32,058 nucleotides of DNA from Phycisphaerae bacterium (lineage in GTDB: Bacteria; Planctomycetota; Phycisphaerae; Sedimentisphaerales; Anaerobacaceae): NCBI GenBank assembly GCA_030615025.1, contig JAUXAB010000043.1, positions 1-32,058 of the forward strand, in the 5' to 3' direction. Every line of letters starts with the position of its first letter. The stretch's first letter is position 1. A program made the translations under genes and the position numbers. The notes under the pieces are model-generated. The model saw nothing but the letters and a program-made list of their open reading frames with translations, did no database searches and was not told the DNA's origin. This document shows positions 15,769 to 25,043 of the stretch, piece by piece.

Positions 15769-17043
15769 TCATTTTTCATAATAGCGAGCGATTAGTACCG
15801 GGCCCGGCAATAATACTTCGATGCCATGATGCTCGGTATCTGATAATAAGGTAATCTGATTTTTACCCGGCTGAAGATGTTTGGGATTGACTTCGGCTAC
15901 TGTAAAGACCACATCGTGGATTGCCTTTCGTGAAGTGATTGAATATGGGTGGCCGTTAATTTTGAAAGGTTCTCTGATGTTGCCTTCACCGCCGTCCCAG
16001 ATTTTTATCATAAGATGCACTTGCTTGAGCGAGGAAATATCTCCAGGCAGTTCAATAATAGTTTTTTTTTCCTGCGAGTCGCGTGACCAGAAAGGTACGG
16101 GTATTGAAGAGCATTTGTACATTTCGACTCTGCTTCGTTTTGGTGGAAAAGTGAGGTCGTCAATGGTGTCCGTTGCATAGTGAAACTCCCCTTTTAGATG
16201 TACCACTGCGCGAATCGCCATAGGTTTAGGTTGCGTAGGAATCATTGAAGTGTTCCAGCTCACCATAAAAGGCGGCTTCGAAGCTGAGCCAATATGATTT
16301 TGGTATTGCTTTTTTTGGGTGAATCCGTGCCAGTCGTTTTCGTGTCCGTCGCCATTATCGTCAAAGCCGTAGTATCGTCCCAAATAGTCAACTGAGGCGA
16401 TTGATTTTTCAAATTCCTTCGGGCAGGTAATCGAAACTTCTGTAACATCTTGAAGGACATTACTCGAATTAGACAGTTTTACATTTGCCGAGAATCCTTT
16501 GAGTCCGGCTTTGACCAAATCGGGATGGTCTGGTTTTAAGAAGCATCGAACACAGGCATTATCCATAATGAAGTGGCCCCAGAAGGACTCACCGCGGTCA
16601 CAGGCAAACTGAAAGGCATTAGTACCTGTTACCAGATGTTGGACTTTTAGCGGGATGACAGGATAACTGTATGTGCAGTGCCCTGCCGCTGCACCGACTT
16701 CAGGAACATTGTAAACTTGCTTTCCGTTGGGCAGGAATCGCTTGTTGGACGTTCCGGGATGGCCGCCCCACATTTCAAGGTAAAGCTGGGCAGCTTCTAA
16801 CTGAAAGAGATCTTCGTTTACCTGGACCAGTATTAAACCGTTGGCTTTTGCTTCGCTTCTTTTTCCGAAGGTTTCGTGTAAACTTAGTTCTGTGTCGTTT
16901 ACGCGAAGGCGGTTTGGACAATTGGTAATTTTTTCATCCCATTCGGCCCAGTATTCCCTGTAGAATTGGCCTGCATTAACTGCGTTGTAAAAGAAAGCGA
17001 GCAGAGCAAACAAAGCCATAACAACTACTGTGATTCGTTTCAT
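15769..17043 (-). CDS. Secreted beta-sandwich protein, function unknown
   Basis: A 424-residue protein with a signal peptide at 1-24 (MKRITVVVMALFALLAFF...VNA). No catalytic motif was recognised. The sequence is rich in beta-strands and aromatic residues (GQFYREYWAEWDEKI, LYLEMWGGHPGT, HIGSASKPPFMVSWNTSMI). It has two repeated-looking lectin-type or jelly-roll segments: about 60-170 with LILVQVNEDLFQLEAAQLYLE, and about 315-420 with TIIELPGDISSLKQVHLMIKIWDGG. Both look like carbohydrate-binding sandwiches in which metal or ligand sites cannot be named. It sits 27 bp downstream of the DUF4038-type enzyme gene, inside the glycan operon, so a role in binding or presenting the same glycan is the likeliest guess. 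The start at 17043 has a weak GGA site. Confidence 0.6.
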   Translation of the reverse strand: MKRITVVVMALFALLAFFYNAVNAGQFYREYWAEWDEKITNCPNRLRVNDTELSLHETFGKRSEAKANGLILVQVNEDLFQLEAAQLYLEMWGGHPGTSNKRFLPNGKQVYNVPEVGAAAGHCTYSYPVIPLKVQHLVTGTNAFQFACDRGESFWGHFIMDNACVRCFLKPDHPDLVKAGLKGFSANVKLSNSSNVLQDVTEVSITCPKEFEKSIASVDYLGRYYGFDDNGDGHENDWHGFTQKKQYQNHIGSASKPPFMVSWNTSMIPTQPKPMAIRAVVHLKGEFHYATDTIDDLTFPPKRSRVEMYKCSSIPVPFWSRDSQEKKTIIELPGDISSLKQVHLMIKIWDGGEGNIREPFKINGHPYSITSRKAIHDVVFTVAEVNPKHLQPGKNQITLLSDTEHHGIEVLLPGPVLIARYYEK

Positions 17044-17070
17044 AATAATTCCATTTTCTTTGTACTAATC

Positions 17071-18495
17071 TTATTTGCGTTTGGCTTTGAGGTAGAGAAC
17101 CGCATCGCCCTTAAAAGGAGCCTGGAATTTCTTATCTCCACCGCCTGCCTTTATTGTACCTTTGGACGCAACCTTGCCATTATCAGGATTGAACCATTCG
17201 TATTTGTATGTACCGGCTTTGAGATTTACAGTGATAGAAGGTTTATCCTGCGCAGGATTATAGACCAGGTACTCCACTCCGGGATTTGCCAGGCAATATT
17301 TCGTTGAGGCCAGATTATTGCGCGGCCGCATTGCAGTCAGATTCATTTTTTCGGCGTAGCGGCGTGTGTAGCCCATGCTGTGGCGAATGGGGTCCCACTT
17401 AGAGTCGAAGCGATTTCCGAGGACTACGCCATCATAAGGGTCCATAAAGATTGGATTATGGCCTCTTAGAAAACTTTTCCATACCCAGGCCTGGTTTCCG
17501 CCGATTCCCCAGAGGTGGTCGGTGTCGTTTAGAATTACCTTTCGACCATCGGCGGCCGGTGGATTATCCCGGTAGCCGCCCTCGTTGTTTGGTGAAATCC
17601 AATCGGCGGGACTTTTGAACAATGTCTCGTTCTTTCCAGCGCGGTACTGGAATGTCATGCCGACCGGGTGCTGTTTCGGTTTGTTCTTCTCATAGCTTTT
17701 TATATAGCGAATTATATGATACTGCCATTTTGTCGACGGCGGATGGTTCTCGTTGGATATCTCGTATAGCACGTTGTCAAAGTTGTTGACCGTGTCGATT
17801 ACTTTCCGAACGTAGACCTCCTGCAGCTTGGTAACAGCCGGATTAGCAAGGGTGTGGATTTCAAGCCCCTTACCATCTTTGTTTTTGTCTCCGTCGATAC
17901 CGTTTACGTTGTTCTTTGGATTGAAGGGGTGTCCTTCCCACGCTCCGACTGAGAACTGCATCGCCCATCCTTCGAAAAGCATTACAGATACGTAAATCCC
18001 GCGGTCGCGGGCCGCCGACACACGGCGGCGCAGTCGGTTGAAATAGGTTGAATTGAACTTCTTGAGATTGAATTTTGGCTTGCCGTCTGTGGCCTTGCCG
18101 GGACCCGTGCGGGCCCAAGGTTGGGGAGCGGCTGTGTGAAGCTGGTTCTCTCTGTTTGCCTTTGTGTTCCAGGTGACCGGCTCCCAGGTCCACATTCGTA
18201 TGAAGTTGTGGTTCAGTTTCTGCATCCAATTCAGGCAAGCGGTAAAGTCGAAGGGTGGCGGTGGGTCTTTGGGGCCGATGTCGACCAGGTTTGACCAGGT
18301 GTGTGAGCCGGTCAAATAAATGGCACGACCGCTCTCATCAGTAAAGTAGCGAGGGTTGTCGGGGTGGACCCGCAGAGGGCCTCGAAAGCGGGCGTCGGCG
18401 GCACTTGAACAAACGTTAGCGGTCAAACATAAGAGCAATATCCAATTTAGCATCAGCCTTTTCCTGTACATGGTATTTGTTGTTTGTTGATACAT
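17071..18495 (-). CDS. Secreted glycoside hydrolase-like protein (DUF4038 + collagen-binding-like domain)
   Basis: The product has 474 residues from the ATG at 18495, preceded by a perfect AAAGGAGGA; a TTG at 18513 is less likely. A signal peptide precedes the (beta/alpha)8 domain, which opens PLRVHPDNPRYFTDESGRA and YLTGSHTWSN, typical of DUF4038 (apiosidase-type, GH140-related). The motif YEISNEN contains Glu249, the expected acid/base at the end of strand 4 in clan GH-A folds. The C-terminal 75 residues (YLVYNPAQDKPSITVNLKAG...KYEWFNPDNGK) match the putative collagen-binding domain that usually follows DUF4038. It is probably an exo-acting glycosidase on a plant, algal or microbial glycan; the exact linkage cannot be read. 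It lies 18 bp after the DUF4091 gene. Confidence 0.75.
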   Translation of the reverse strand: MYQQTTNTMYRKRLMLNWILLLCLTANVCSSAADARFRGPLRVHPDNPRYFTDESGRAIYLTGSHTWSNLVDIGPKDPPPPFDFTACLNWMQKLNHNFIRMWTWEPVTWNTKANRENQLHTAAPQPWARTGPGKATDGKPKFNLKKFNSTYFNRLRRRVSAARDRGIYVSVMLFEGWAMQFSVGAWEGHPFNPKNNVNGIDGDKNKDGKGLEIHTLANPAVTKLQEVYVRKVIDTVNNFDNVLYEISNENHPPSTKWQYHIIRYIKSYEKNKPKQHPVGMTFQYRAGKNETLFKSPADWISPNNEGGYRDNPPAADGRKVILNDTDHLWGIGGNQAWVWKSFLRGHNPIFMDPYDGVVLGNRFDSKWDPIRHSMGYTRRYAEKMNLTAMRPRNNLASTKYCLANPGVEYLVYNPAQDKPSITVNLKAGTYKYEWFNPDNGKVASKGTIKAGGGDKKFQAPFKGDAVLYLKAKRK

Positions 18496-18513
18496 TGTGG
18501 TCCTCCTTTGCAA

Positions 18514-20313
18514 TTAGAAACTCTTTGTACTTTGGTTTTTATTCCTTCTCTTCCGCGTCAAAATCTGCTCTGCGAGTTTTTCACGGGCGGTGAGAAATTT
18601 GTCAGGGTCCTTTGAAAAATTCCACCAGCTCGGCGCAACGGTATTGACAATTTTTTTTACCACTTCTTTGCCTGTCAGCTTCTCAAGGATTGCAAAATAT
18701 TCATAGTCTTCCATGCCGTCCCGAAGATTTTTTATACGCATACTACAGACAGGGCCTTCGATGCCGCAAGGCAGCCCAGGATAAAACAAGAACCCGCCGC
18801 CGTTGAAATGTATTCCATAATGTGAAAATGCCGGGTTCAACCATGGTTCTATGACTGTGGTAATTGTGGTCCAGTATAGCAGGCCTGTAATATTATATCG
18901 CCGGTTAATCCATGTTGGAACACGGTAAACAGTTAGGGGGCGGTCGAGATGCCAGTACGGCGGGTCCAAACCTTTCACTGTTTCGTATTCGGGATGGTAT
19001 CGAGGAGATCTTTGGACCAGAGCTGTATAAGACCAGACCTCGTCACCATGAGCGATTTTTTCGTTAATTGTTTTCTCATCAATAAAGCTCCACAGTGGAC
19101 ACCATATATCAACCGCCGGGTCGATATCAGGCCAGGAAGGATTCTGTAGGTACGTTTGTTCGACGATGAGGCATTTCAATTGGGGAACCGCCTCGTGGAC
19201 AAGCCGGCCAAGGACGAGGACCTGTTCATAGTTTTCTCGAAGGTTGGGTTCATCCAACATGTATATATATGCTCGTTTCTCCCAACCGTTTTTTTTCAGA
19301 TAGTCGTAATATTGGCGGTAGTACCGTTTGGCTTTTTCTGCGGCGGCCGGTGGGATCCTTTTGTAATTGTCGTTTGACGTTGACCGAGGCAGCGAAAAGA
19401 ATGGCGCTCTGGGAATCTCGAAATCGGTTACGTGGAATCTGTCGATAAATTCCTTCAGTGCCTTATGCCTTTCCGGAATAATATTTAGGGAACCATCACT
19501 ATTGACTTTGGGTAAAAGCCTGCGCGGGATTGGGGGATTGATGCGGTTTTCAGCCATCGCCTGGCAGTAGCGCATTTCAATCTGTTTGAATCTTTCCGAA
19601 TCACGCTTTACATTGAAGTATCGGGAAATATTGTAGAAACCGCCCAAATGATTTCGATGAGTAGGACCATCAGGAAGAGTGAAATCCCATACAGTCAGGA
19701 TTACAGGTATTTGGTCAGAAATACCGCCTGCTGCGGTGACTGTGCATTTTCCTTTGTAAATCCCTGTTGGAACATTCTTAGGGACGTAAACGTCCACCCA
19801 TATAGGCTGGTTCTGTCCCTTGAATAGCTCAAAGGGAACAGCATACATTTCATGTCCAACCGTGGTTATGGGTTCGCCCCATCTTTCCCTGAACTGTCGC
19901 CGGGGCTCTATCGGTTTTCCGGTCAGGGGATTTATGAACGGGACAAGAGGGTCTGTATATAAGCCGGGACCAAGTTCCGCCCTTGGAGTGGACCTTCTTA
20001 CTCGAACATATTCGGCCCTGAAAAGCTTGATATTATCTTTTCCAATCTTTGCCCCATTTTTTGTAATCAGGTCAGAAATTTCTACTTTTGTAACCTTTAT
20101 ATTTTCGCTCATAGCGGCGACAACTACCTGGAAAGACTCAACTTCATTTTTTGCCGATTTGATTTCTACTTTGCTTGCTCCATACGGCCCCTGATTCTGG
20201 CCTATCCGCTCCATACTGTTTAGTGCGGTCAATCTTAACTCTTCTGCAGAATGTGCGGGTGAGCCAAGAATGAAAATATACAGAGCCATAACAAATAGAA
20301 TTTTGTCTTTCAT
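18514..20313 (-). CDS. Secreted DUF4091 / GH123-like glycoside hydrolase
   Basis: The product has 599 residues from the ATG at 20313, chosen because AAAGGAAAGG precedes it and the signal peptide MKDKILFVMALYIFILGSPAHSA begins there. The longer frame from 20352 would overlap the previous gene. An N-terminal beta-sandwich (about 25-200, with GPYGASKVEIKSAKNEVESF and VPKNVPTGIYKGKCTV) precedes a TIM barrel. Asp354-Glu355 in YMLDEPN match the catalytic Asp-Glu pair of GH123 enzymes, which use substrate-assisted hydrolysis of N-acetyl sugars. The C-terminus has the DUF4091 signature (FNGGGFLFYPG, GPVCSMRIKNLRDGMEDYEY). A beta-N-acetylgalactosaminidase-type activity is possible but unproven. It lies 14 bp after the upstream gene. 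Confidence 0.8.
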   Translation of the reverse strand: MKDKILFVMALYIFILGSPAHSAEELRLTALNSMERIGQNQGPYGASKVEIKSAKNEVESFQVVVAAMSENIKVTKVEISDLITKNGAKIGKDNIKLFRAEYVRVRRSTPRAELGPGLYTDPLVPFINPLTGKPIEPRRQFRERWGEPITTVGHEMYAVPFELFKGQNQPIWVDVYVPKNVPTGIYKGKCTVTAAGGISDQIPVILTVWDFTLPDGPTHRNHLGGFYNISRYFNVKRDSERFKQIEMRYCQAMAENRINPPIPRRLLPKVNSDGSLNIIPERHKALKEFIDRFHVTDFEIPRAPFFSLPRSTSNDNYKRIPPAAAEKAKRYYRQYYDYLKKNGWEKRAYIYMLDEPNLRENYEQVLVLGRLVHEAVPQLKCLIVEQTYLQNPSWPDIDPAVDIWCPLWSFIDEKTINEKIAHGDEVWSYTALVQRSPRYHPEYETVKGLDPPYWHLDRPLTVYRVPTWINRRYNITGLLYWTTITTVIEPWLNPAFSHYGIHFNGGGFLFYPGLPCGIEGPVCSMRIKNLRDGMEDYEYFAILEKLTGKEVVKKIVNTVAPSWWNFSKDPDKFLTAREKLAEQILTRKRRNKNQSTKSF

Positions 20314-20327
20314 AATATACCTTTCCT

Positions 20328-21785
20328 TTAGGGCAGCGAAATAATCTGACATCGTTTCGGGGCGGCTGCAACTTTAATTTTAGCTCCACCTGCGGTGATT
20401 TCTATCGGGCCTTGCTTTTTTTTGAAATCCGTTCGACGTATCAGAACGCGATTTCCTAATTTAAGTCCGGAGATTACGGTTCCGGGCTGCTTGGGGACAT
20501 TGAAGTTAATCGGTGTTCCCTTGGAAAGAAACCGGCCGTACTGCTGGGCCTCTGCGTAAACCTTGTGAACCAGTTGAATTTCCTTTGCCGCATCCTGTCG
20601 TCCACACCAAATAAAGAATGTATCCGTTCCTCTCAACAACATATGCCATAACAGCTCCTTATATTTTTCCCCGCTAAACTGCTTTGCCTGGCCGCCGGAA
20701 GGCCTGGAGCCGACAGTGTGCCAGTGCACAAAGCTAATAATCGGTATCTCAGCAGGAGTGTGCCGGCCTGCATTGCTTGCCACCAGCAGCATATTATAAA
20801 ACCATCGGTAGTCGGTGTCGGCATAGTCATACCAGTCAAAAATCCTGCACCACGTGTATACTACCGGCATTGCAAAAGTGTAACCGGTTTCAGGGAATTC
20901 GTGATACCACTTTCGATACTTGGCGTTCCGGTCCGCCTTAAAGGGTTGTCCATCGACGTAGTACTCGAAGTAATCATACCAGTAGCGGTAGCCGTTGTGT
21001 GGATAAACGCCGTAGTTGCCGACGAGTGCTTTAGGGAAATGTGATTTGACGGGTTCTGCATAAGCGTGGCGTTGTAATTCGGACCTGAGTTTGCGAAGTA
21101 TTTTTTGAAACTCGTCAAAATCATCAATGTTTTTGATGTTCTGACGGCAGCGCCGACATCGTTTCGAGGCAGCTTGTGCTTTGTTGAATTCTATGGGACC
21201 ATCAATTTCCCAGTCTACAAAGATAAAGTCAATACCCAGGTCAGCTTTCTTATATTCCTTCACAAAAAACTCCACCTGCTCGCGGACAAAAGGACGTCGG
21301 AAATCAAGCGCGAAAGGACAGCCCATATTGTGTTTTCCGAAGGAGTCGTCCCAAAAAGGTTTACCCTCATCGTCTATGTGGGCTGTTCGCTCGTCACCAT
21401 CGAAAAATGAATAAAGGCAGCCGGTGGCATTGATATTTACACGCAGCCCCAACTTTTTCTGGGCTCTGGAAACTGTGAAAGACTTAGCGAGACTATTTGC
21501 CCGGTTCCTTGGGTCCCAGGAGCTAATGAGCCCTACACCCCGCTCATTGAGCTTTCTAACGAGCTTTTCCGCTGATTTATCATCGAGCGAACCCGGGTCC
21601 ATAGCCTGCCAGATGTAAAGCGGCAGTCGGTCGCCTCTATCGAATTCGAGGGGCTTAGTTGCATCAAAAACGGCCTGAATATGAGGTGGCCATTTCGCTG
21701 CCTTTTCTTTGCCTTGACCTGCATGTGCCATGCTTGCCGCCAGGCCGATTATTACCAGTGCAGTGACTAACTTGTGCGCATTCAT
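20328..21785 (-). CDS. Secreted TIM-barrel-like protein, putative glycoside hydrolase of unassigned family
   Basis: The product has 485 residues from the ATG at 21785, where the signal peptide MNAHKLVTALVIIGLAASMAHA begins; the longer frame would start at TTG 21812. The central part looks like a (beta/alpha)8 barrel. It contains GVGLISSWDPRN, LGLRVNINATG, a strand with acidic residues DFIFVDWEIDGP (Asp/Glu candidates), and a late strand PIISFVHWHTVG. A Cys-rich CRRCRQNI lies just after the acidic strand, and a short beta domain forms the C-terminus. Its place between a GH116-type and a GH123-like gene supports a carbohydrate-active role. I could not assign a CAZy family, which makes it the best candidate in the operon for an undescribed activity. 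Confidence 0.6.
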   Translation of the reverse strand: MNAHKLVTALVIIGLAASMAHAGQGKEKAAKWPPHIQAVFDATKPLEFDRGDRLPLYIWQAMDPGSLDDKSAEKLVRKLNERGVGLISSWDPRNRANSLAKSFTVSRAQKKLGLRVNINATGCLYSFFDGDERTAHIDDEGKPFWDDSFGKHNMGCPFALDFRRPFVREQVEFFVKEYKKADLGIDFIFVDWEIDGPIEFNKAQAASKRCRRCRQNIKNIDDFDEFQKILRKLRSELQRHAYAEPVKSHFPKALVGNYGVYPHNGYRYWYDYFEYYVDGQPFKADRNAKYRKWYHEFPETGYTFAMPVVYTWCRIFDWYDYADTDYRWFYNMLLVASNAGRHTPAEIPIISFVHWHTVGSRPSGGQAKQFSGEKYKELLWHMLLRGTDTFFIWCGRQDAAKEIQLVHKVYAEAQQYGRFLSKGTPINFNVPKQPGTVISGLKLGNRVLIRRTDFKKKQGPIEITAGGAKIKVAAAPKRCQIISLP

Positions 21786-21820
21786 TAATCGGTATCCTGC
21801 TGTTTTCTCCAAAGCATCTA

Positions 21821-24800
21821 TCAGTTAATGCTTACTTCCAGCGTTTGGTTTTCAGACAGAACCAGCTCTTTCTTCAGGATGATGTCGAGGCGGCCATCTT
21901 TGAGTGTGTGGTCAATTTTGACGGGTCTTCCTGCCACCGTTACGAGAACTTTCACCGAACGGAAATTTTCAGGGACGGCGAAGGCAAGAGATTTTAGCCT
22001 CAACCGGCCCCAGCGTACCTCGATTTCTTCACGTTGTATTTTGCTGTCCCGCTTTTGTGCAAATGTACCCCAACCCTCTGCGCACGTAAAGGCAGCGCGG
22101 AAGTTGTCCGGTGTTATCCTCGGCGCGAATCCGAGATGTCCTTTGGGACCGTGGTACTCGTAGCCGGCGAGGGCAGCATAAACGCCCCAACTGGCAAAGG
22201 CCCGCGCGTAGTGGTCGCCGCACTCGACCTCGTTGAATGGGTTGTACTTCGCGGGATGGTAGCGATCCTGGATGCCGCGGCAGATTATAAGGCCTTCATC
22301 GAGCATGCCTTCCCAAACCATGTGGCCGGCGACTTGGTACTCGATACCCGTCCAGACTTCATTTTTGTAGCGAACGCCTGCTGCTATATACGGGCTCTTG
22401 GGCCAGGTGCAGGTGAACAGGCCTTGCTCGCCGGGCCTTGCAAACCATCGCTCCGGTTTGTGAGTGACATTGTACGGCCCGATATTGGGCGCCCAGTTGT
22501 ATTTGAAGACCGACTGCAGGGCCTTTTCGACATTTTGCGGCGGATAGATATAGCCGAGCCCAAGCAGATGGGCCCAGCCCTGCCCGAAGAGCTGGTCGGA
22601 CAGGCAGCCCTTTTCATACTGATGTTTCGGAAACTTTTTCAAGTCAACTTGCTGTATGAAATATTCGCCGTCCCAGAGGCGCTCGACGGAAAGGCGTTTG
22701 CCACTGTCGAATATTTTTCGGCAGCGTTTTGCAAAGTCCTTATCGCCCATATCTTTTGCCATCTCTTCGCCGGCGCGGAGGGCAGCAAGGTAGAGCGAGC
22801 CGACAAATGTGTTGGCTCCTTCAAAATTGATATCGTAGGTGTTGTGCTGGCTGATTTCGATAAGGCCGTCGTCGTTGCCGTCACGTTCAATGGAGAACAC
22901 GAGGGCCTTCTTGATGCGCGGCCAGTTGCACTTCAGGAAGGCATCATCGGCAGACATCAGGTGCTCACGGTAGGCTTTGAGTATGGTGCCGCACTGCCCA
23001 TCGGCGGCATACGCGCGATTGCTCCGGAAGCCAACGAGGCCGCTTTTGCTGTCAAAGCCCTCACCAAAGTCCTGCATTTCTCTGGCCCTGCGCTCCAGCT
23101 CAGGAAAGAGTCGGGCGGGAGCATGGGCGTAGTTCCATACGTGGGTACAGGTACCTGCGCAACAGCCGACGCCCTCCCATGCCCAAAAACGACCGTTCTT
23201 CCACCATTGGCATGTGCCGGTCGCCAGGTTGCATACGGTCGAGTGAAGACGGAAAAGCAGCCAGCGTGGAAGCGTGCTGTCCTCATAAAAAGTTTTGTGC
23301 CATTTGCGGGTGTCGCCTGCGAGACGTTTATGGTTGTCGAGGACGTAGTGTGCGACCTCAGATGCGCTGTTGAAGCGGTTGGCATACTCATGGCCGTTCT
23401 GGTGATTAGGGAAGAACCAGGCCAAAACGAAGGTGAAAGTGCGCTTGGCGCCGGGCGCCAATTCTACGGTGGGGGTGGCCAGCGCCGCACTTCGCCTTTC
23501 GGTAACAGGATAGGCAACATTGTCTTCAGCGTGGAGCTTCATGGCCCAATCACCAATGCTTGCAAGAAGTCTGCGAACATTGTGAGGTGAGTCTCCATGT
23601 TCCGCAAGGGTCAATACCATAGAGCCGTAGTCAGGAAGCTTGTCGAGTGGGCTCATCGGCGCCTTTTGTGGTTTGTCCGACAGCTCAATCTGGTCAATGT
23701 TGATGTGACCCCAACCACCGGAGAATTGGTCGACTATCTGGATTCGGGCTGTTTTGCCCTCGAACTCCTGTACATTCCAGAAATAGGGCTCGAGCTTTTC
23801 GTTGTTCTTGCTGGCTGCGCTGCACACTACCTTGCCATCTATAAGCAGATTGATACAGGTTTTGCCTGCGTGGCTGCCGCCGCCGATGAGGAAGTTAATG
23901 AACTTTCGCGAGATTTTGAATGGCGGTGAAGTCAGCGTGCCGTGCGGGCTGTCCCCACCGAGAAAGGTGTTCACCAGGCCTTTGCCGAGGAAGCCGCTGA
24001 CAGGATTCTGGGTGGGCAGCGTCCCCTTCGCAGGCCCTTTGCCAAAGGCCTCTCCCTTCACCTTCCACTCACCATAGTCTGGATCTTCAAAGTCGGAAAG
24101 GACAATCTTGCGGCGAGGCGCCGCGGCGCCCTCGGGCAAAGGTGCCTTCTCAGCGGTGTGGACAATCAGTGTTCGGTTTCTCTCTGCGACGACGCGGGAA
24201 CGACGTTGGGCTATGATGGCTTTTGCCGAATCAAAGAAGACGGCGTTTTCGAGCCATCCCAAAATGCCGACCTGTACCGCCCTTCTGGAGGTGTTCTCAG
24301 CGGTGATATGGAACAGCGTTGCCGGAAGCGCCGAGTCTTTTGCGTTGAGCGGAATGAAGGGAGAAAAGGCCTGCATCTCAACCTTCACAGGAAAGGCTCT
24401 GTCGCTGTAGCGGACAAGGCCGATCGGATATTCACCAGCGAATTCTACTTTCCCAAAATTCTGATTCAATGGTTTGGCAATGATTCTGCCATTTCTTTCG
24501 ACAACCACGGCAAAGCCTGAGTCCACGGGTGAATCAGGCCTATACGTTCGGTAATTGTCCCTTCCATAACCGCTGAAAACGTGGCGATTGAAGATTTGCC
24601 AAAGAGCAAGGGTTCCGTCGCCGCGCAGATAGAGTTGCCCGGTCGCGATGCCGCCGACCGGCATTCCGATTGTGTCGAGGTCTTTGCCGCGATAAGTTTG
24701 GGGCTGGCCCCGCTCAAAAAGACGCCGCACCTCACTTGCCGAGAGCTTTTTGTCTGTGGGAATGACGTGTCCGGCTCGTATCCTGTCGGCCTGGGCCGTG

Positions 24801-24868
24801 CCGAGAGACGATGCGAGAAGGCTGCAAACCACCAACTTAATCACTGTCATGGAAAATTTTCTCATCAT
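21821..24868 (-). CDS. Secreted GH116-type (glucosylceramidase/beta-glucosidase-like) enzyme with nested domain
   Basis: A 1,015-residue protein with signal peptide at 1-27. The N-terminal beta-sandwich (GMPVGGIATGQLYLRGDGTL) matches the GBA2 N-terminal domain. The C-terminal (alpha/alpha)6 part matches the DUF608 catalytic domain. By remembered alignment to human GBA2, Glu565 in FWAWEGVG is the nucleophile and Asp679 in NTYDINFEG the acid/base; SDQLFGQGWA, around 758, is also conserved. Between about 252 and 397 an extra module is inserted in the N-terminal domain. It runs IVLSDFEDPDYGEWKV, GGGSHAGKTCINLLIDGKV, GGWGHINIDQIEL, and resembles a module I recall from planctomycete GH32-type proteins. 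The substrate is probably a beta- or alpha-linked hexose or pentose glycoside. It is the first enzyme gene of the operon, 175 bp after the transporter. Confidence 0.85.
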   Translation of the reverse strand: MMRKFSMTVIKLVVCSLLASSLGTAQADRIRAGHVIPTDKKLSASEVRRLFERGQPQTYRGKDLDTIGMPVGGIATGQLYLRGDGTLALWQIFNRHVFSGYGRDNYRTYRPDSPVDSGFAVVVERNGRIIAKPLNQNFGKVEFAGEYPIGLVRYSDRAFPVKVEMQAFSPFIPLNAKDSALPATLFHITAENTSRRAVQVGILGWLENAVFFDSAKAIIAQRRSRVVAERNRTLIVHTAEKAPLPEGAAAPRRKIVLSDFEDPDYGEWKVKGEAFGKGPAKGTLPTQNPVSGFLGKGLVNTFLGGDSPHGTLTSPPFKISRKFINFLIGGGSHAGKTCINLLIDGKVVCSAASKNNEKLEPYFWNVQEFEGKTARIQIVDQFSGGWGHINIDQIELSDKPQKAPMSPLDKLPDYGSMVLTLAEHGDSPHNVRRLLASIGDWAMKLHAEDNVAYPVTERRSAALATPTVELAPGAKRTFTFVLAWFFPNHQNGHEYANRFNSASEVAHYVLDNHKRLAGDTRKWHKTFYEDSTLPRWLLFRLHSTVCNLATGTCQWWKNGRFWAWEGVGCCAGTCTHVWNYAHAPARLFPELERRAREMQDFGEGFDSKSGLVGFRSNRAYAADGQCGTILKAYREHLMSADDAFLKCNWPRIKKALVFSIERDGNDDGLIEISQHNTYDINFEGANTFVGSLYLAALRAGEEMAKDMGDKDFAKRCRKIFDSGKRLSVERLWDGEYFIQQVDLKKFPKHQYEKGCLSDQLFGQGWAHLLGLGYIYPPQNVEKALQSVFKYNWAPNIGPYNVTHKPERWFARPGEQGLFTCTWPKSPYIAAGVRYKNEVWTGIEYQVAGHMVWEGMLDEGLIICRGIQDRYHPAKYNPFNEVECGDHYARAFASWGVYAALAGYEYHGPKGHLGFAPRITPDNFRAAFTCAEGWGTFAQKRDSKIQREEIEVRWGRLRLKSLAFAVPENFRSVKVLVTVAGRPVKIDHTLKDGRLDIILKKELVLSENQTLEVSIN

Positions 24869-25043
24869 CCACTTCCTTTCTTTTTATTGACGAGCTACCT
24901 ATATTTGACGTTCTCAGACTTAGCGAACCGCAGAGCAATGTCTCAAACACCGGTCTATGTGCTCGGCTTGCGAACCTTATGCTCCGGCCAATAGACCACC
25001 ATGTGACGGACGATTAGTCCCAAGTGGCATCAGGCAGATGCTC

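Noticed and set aside
18496..18513. TTG start at 18513 for the DUF4038 gene
   Set aside because: The AAAGGAGGA site is placed for the ATG at 18495, so the TTG extension would be translated through the ribosome binding site.
20314..20352. ATG start at 20352 for the DUF4091 gene
   Set aside because: It would overlap the preceding gene by 25 bp and place 13 polar residues before the signal peptide. The ATG at 20313 has its own ribosome binding site.
22034..23590. A 518-codon plus-strand ORF
   Set aside because: It lies wholly antisense to the GH116-type gene, whose frame has signal peptide, catalytic motifs and family similarity. The antisense protein resembles nothing and follows the codon bias of the opposite frame.
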